The translations under genes and the position numbers were made by a program. This document shows positions 12,500-14,388 of a stretch of DNA of 14,388 nucleotides, one piece after another. Under the pieces are notes generated by a model, which saw only the letters and a program-made list of their open reading frames with translations, was not told the DNA's origin and searched no databases. Origin of the DNA: DATLYB01 sp964502525 (GTDB taxonomy: Bacteria; Bacteroidota; Bacteroidia; Chitinophagales; CAIOSU01); NCBI GenBank assembly GCA_964502525.1, contig CAZCXH010000130.1:1-14388 (forward strand). Direction: 5' to 3'. The stretch's first letter is position 1, and every line of letters starts with the position of its first letter.

Positions 12500-13636
12500 T
12501 CAAGCTAAAATTACCTGATTCTGCCTTAACAGCCCCGCCACCTTCAGCGACAGGCTCATCATCAGCATCTTGGGATGGGCGTTCCGCTCCGCGTGGAAGT
12601 GCGCCTCGTTGATTTTTTCGTAAAGCTCCTGAATTGAATTGCAGTCGGCAAGCTGAATGAAACGCGCGGCAAGTTCGTTTTCATTTTGCGTCAGCACGGG
12701 AGATTTTTTTCCCGATGCCTGCATGAACAACGCTTCGCGGATGAAGTGCAGCGCATATTTCAGAAAACTTTTCTGATTCTCCCTGCCGATGGTGGCAAAC
12801 TTTTCAATCCAGTTATAAATTTCGAGGGAACGCGTTTTCTGACCCGGCAAACACAGGCTGAACCATTGCGCAAAAAGTTCCGACAACTCCCCAAATGCGT
12901 GTTGAATCTGCCTTGACGCTTCGATATAATCGCCATTGGAAATGGTGGCGAGACGGAATGCATCCTCTTCAGGCACTTCAAATTTTTCATGCAGCACACC
13001 TGCAAGAACGGAATGTTCAATGTGCGGAATCTTGACGATTTGCGTGCGCGACAACACGGTCGGCAAAACCGAATCTGAATTTTCCGCAACAAGAATGAAC
13101 ACCGTTTTATCGGGCGGCTCCTCGATGATTTTCAACAGCGAGTTGCCTTCCTTGCCGAGATATTCCGGCAGCCACAAAATCACAATCTTGTAAGGCGATT
13201 CAAACGCTTTCAGGCTCAACTTATGGATGATGTCGTGACACTCTTTGATGGTGATGTTCGGCTGCTTGTTTTCCGCCTCAAAACGCGACATCCACGTATG
13301 CAGATCCAAATAGGGATTTTCGGTCAGCGCTTCACGCCAATCGGTGATGAACTCATCGCACCGCTCTTTTTTATCCACTTTCGGAAACGGAAACGAATAA
13401 TGAATATCAGGGTGAATAAATTTTTGCGCCTTCACACATGATGAACAAATGCCGCATGAATCCTCATCGCCCGGATTTTCGCAGTTGAGATATTGACTGA
13501 ACGCCAGCGCCAGCGGCAATCCGCCATGACCAAGCGGACCGAGAAAAAGCTGGGCGTGGCTGACCGTGTTGTTGCGCGCGCTGTCCATCAGCTTTCGCTT
13601 GAGTTCGGTTTGGCCAAGGACGGATTTGAATTGCAT
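12500..13636 (-). CDS. holB: DNA polymerase III delta' subunit
   Basis: A 378-residue subunit of the clamp loader, which opens the sliding clamp at primer–template junctions. The N-terminus FKSVLGQTELKRKLMDSARNN-TVSHAQLFLGPLG is typical. The P-loop position reads GPLGHGGLPLA (33–43), with Gly39 in place of the lysine, so ATP binding is probably lost, as in many delta' proteins. A zinc-binding set Cys52, Cys61, Cys64, Cys67 follows. LLKIIEEPP and the LPTVLSRTQIVKIP segment (variant of the SRC motif) are present. ATG at 13636 matches the family start. It is the first gene of the holB–ricT–gldH unit and is divergent from the PTPS-like gene across repeat-rich DNA. Confidence 0.9.
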   Translation of the reverse strand: MQFKSVLGQTELKRKLMDSARNNTVSHAQLFLGPLGHGGLPLALAFSQYLNCENPGDEDSCGICSSCVKAQKFIHPDIHYSFPFPKVDKKERCDEFITDWREALTENPYLDLHTWMSRFEAENKQPNITIKECHDIIHKLSLKAFESPYKIVILWLPEYLGKEGNSLLKIIEEPPDKTVFILVAENSDSVLPTVLSRTQIVKIPHIEHSVLAGVLHEKFEVPEEDAFRLATISNGDYIEASRQIQHAFGELSELFAQWFSLCLPGQKTRSLEIYNWIEKFATIGRENQKSFLKYALHFIREALFMQASGKKSPVLTQNENELAARFIQLADCNSIQELYEKINEAHFHAERNAHPKMLMMSLSLKVAGLLRQNQVILA

Positions 13637-13639
13637 ATT

Positions 13640-13729
13640 GATTCGATGATGTGCTGATTCGATGATTCGGTAATGATATTACAATCAGCAAATCATCGAA
13701 TTACCGAATTATCGAATCAACAAATCAAC
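13640..13729. repeat. Inverted octamer arrays (GATTCGAT type)
   Basis: The left arm has octamers GATTCGAT, GATGTGCT, GATTCGAT, GATTCGGT (13640–13671). The right arm (about 13684–13729) has the complementary series. Positions 13653–13674 pair with 13700–13721 with two mismatches; an alternative pairing joins 13641–13658 with 13684–13701 with one mismatch. It is the same octamer family as 3802–3841. It lies in the holB/PTPS divergent spacer, so it could influence transcription in both directions. Confidence 0.75.
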
Positions 13730-13767
13730 GCGGTGAAATTACGAGATTTGCAGGGCAACACAGAAAG

Positions 13768-14175
13768 ATGAGAGTATCCATTTTCCGAAAAGCCCATTTC
13801 AATTCAGCGCACCGCTTGTTCAACAAGAACTGGAGTTTTGAGAAGAACCGGGAGGTTTTCGGTTTATGCAACAACCCGAATTATCACGGGCATAATTATG
13901 AAGTGATTGTAAAAGTGGTTGGCGAGGTTGATCCCGAAACAGGTTATGTGATTGATTTAAAAATTCTGAAAGACATTATCGAGGAGGAGGTAACCGGACG
14001 GTTCGACCATAAGAACCTGAATCTGGATGTCGCTGAATTCAAAGATTTGAATCCCACTGTGGAGAATATTGCGGTTGTGATTTACAACCTGATCCGCAAG
14101 CGGCTTGATAAAAAATATGATTTGCAAATCAGGCTTTACGAAACGGAAAGGAATTTTGTGGAGTATCCTGTTTGA
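13768..14175 (+). CDS. 6-pyruvoyl-tetrahydropterin synthase / QueD family protein
   Basis: A cytoplasmic 135-residue T-fold enzyme. It converts 7,8-dihydroneopterin triphosphate either to 6-carboxytetrahydropterin (QueD, queuosine/deazapurine route) or to 6-pyruvoyl-tetrahydropterin (PTPS). Zinc ligands are His15 (HFNSAHRL) and His40/His42 (YHGHNY). The catalytic Cys34 is in LCNNPNYHGHNY, whose spacing resembles the PTPS type rather than short E. coli QueD. Asp80-His81 (FDHKNLN), PTVENIA (96–102) and the C-terminal ETERNFVEYP complete the active site. Full length. No queC, queE or folE gene is in view, so the pathway is unresolved. ATG at 13768 has only a weak AGAAAG upstream. It is convergent with the gene on the right. 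Confidence 0.9.
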   Translation: MRVSIFRKAHFNSAHRLFNKNWSFEKNREVFGLCNNPNYHGHNYEVIVKVVGEVDPETGYVIDLKILKDIIEEEVTGRFDHKNLNLDVAEFKDLNPTVENIAVVIYNLIRKRLDKKYDLQIRLYETERNFVEYPV

Positions 14176-14208
14176 ACAGATTCCATCGCTTCAAGCGATG
14201 GAATCTGT
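14176..14208. repeat. Perfect 16-bp inverted repeat between convergent genes
   Basis: ACAGATTCCATCGCTT (14176–14191), a single C, then its exact reverse complement to 14208. It starts at the base after the PTPS-like stop codon and contains the stop codon of the gene on the minus strand. No T-run follows on either strand, so it is not a classical intrinsic terminator; it could be a transcript-end hairpin or an interspersed palindrome. Confidence 0.8.
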
Positions 14209-14388
14209 AAGCTCAACTTCCACTAATTGGGGATTAAATCCTTCAGAATACGCCCTGCCGCTATCCAGCGACACATCAGCCGGACGAGGCGCTGACATTT
14301 TCATTTCGCTTTGCCTGGCGGGAACAAGCAACGACTTTGGAAGTTGAAATGCTTCCGCGATTTTTTCACCCAACTGAAACCGCGAAAG
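14191..14388 (-). CDS. RmlD-like NAD(P)-dependent sugar reductase, C-terminal part
   Basis: Partial gene; the frame is open to the window edge (66 codons seen) and its start lies outside. The visible end reads KIAEAFQLPKSLLVPARQ, then APRPADVSLDSGRAYSEGFNP and a short tail. RPxDVSLDxxxAxxxGFxP is typical of the C-terminus of dTDP-4-dehydrorhamnose reductase and related SDR enzymes. The last residues (VELTDSIA) are encoded by the perfect inverted repeat at 14176–14208, so the stop codon may be repeat-derived. The enzyme's substrate cannot be assigned from this fragment. Confidence 0.6.
   Translation of the reverse strand, partial: LSRFQLGEKIAEAFQLPKSLLVPARQSEMKMSAPRPADVSLDSGRAYSEGFNPQLVEVELTDSIA

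Noticed and set aside
12598..13540. Loss of the P-loop lysine in holB as a pseudogene sign
   Set aside because: The delta' subunit is often ATPase-inactive; the zinc cysteines and full length are kept, so the gene looks functional.

Overview
The window looks like chromosomal DNA of a gliding-type Bacteroidota. Evidence: a type IX secretion (T9SS) C-terminal sorting domain, a GldH-type lipoprotein, the holB–ricT–gldH gene order, weak Shine-Dalgarno sequences, and possible TAnnTTTG-type -7 promoter elements close to start codons. No rRNA, tRNA or CRISPR array was seen. The species cannot be named from this sequence.

Layout. (1) 1–2625: accessory block with a T9SS cargo gene (minus), a second copy of its sorting-domain tail, and a RAYT/IS200-like transposase inside 61–64 bp inverted repeats; a REP-like palindrome lies near both outer edges. 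(2) 2708–6651 (plus): VWA-domain protein, MoxR/Mg-chelatase-type AAA+ ATPase, TlpA-like thioredoxin and a second redoxin, closed by a good intrinsic terminator. (3) 6740–7765 (plus): a conserved-looking protein of unknown function with the spaced residues of a protein-kinase/APH-like fold. (4) 7948–9207 (minus) and 9265–10161 (plus): a FucP/GluP-family sugar transporter divergent from a nucleotidyltransferase. (5) 13636–10164 (minus): holB, ricT, a four-helix-bundle (S23/IVS-type) gene and gldH, apparently one operon. (6) 13768–14175 (plus): a PTPS/QueD-family protein, convergent with the 3' end of an RmlD-like dehydrogenase that leaves the window.

The main novelty is the density of short repeat families at gene boundaries, several of them read into protein. 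Heptamer arrays (GCCTTTT/AAAAGGC and variants) bracket the four-helix-bundle gene as inverted repeats. On one side they encode essentially the whole GldH lipoprotein signal peptide: the basic n-region from one orientation and the hydrophobic h-region from the other. The heptamer has no stop codon in any of six frames. A GC-rich palindromic repeat sits directly behind the AAA+ gene and, inverted, in frame near the N-terminus of the second redoxin. Octamer arrays (GATTCGAT) occur at two gene junctions. The strongest lead for something undescribed is the pairing of the four-helix-bundle gene with stop-free heptamer arrays inside a core operon, and their apparent reuse as a secretion signal.
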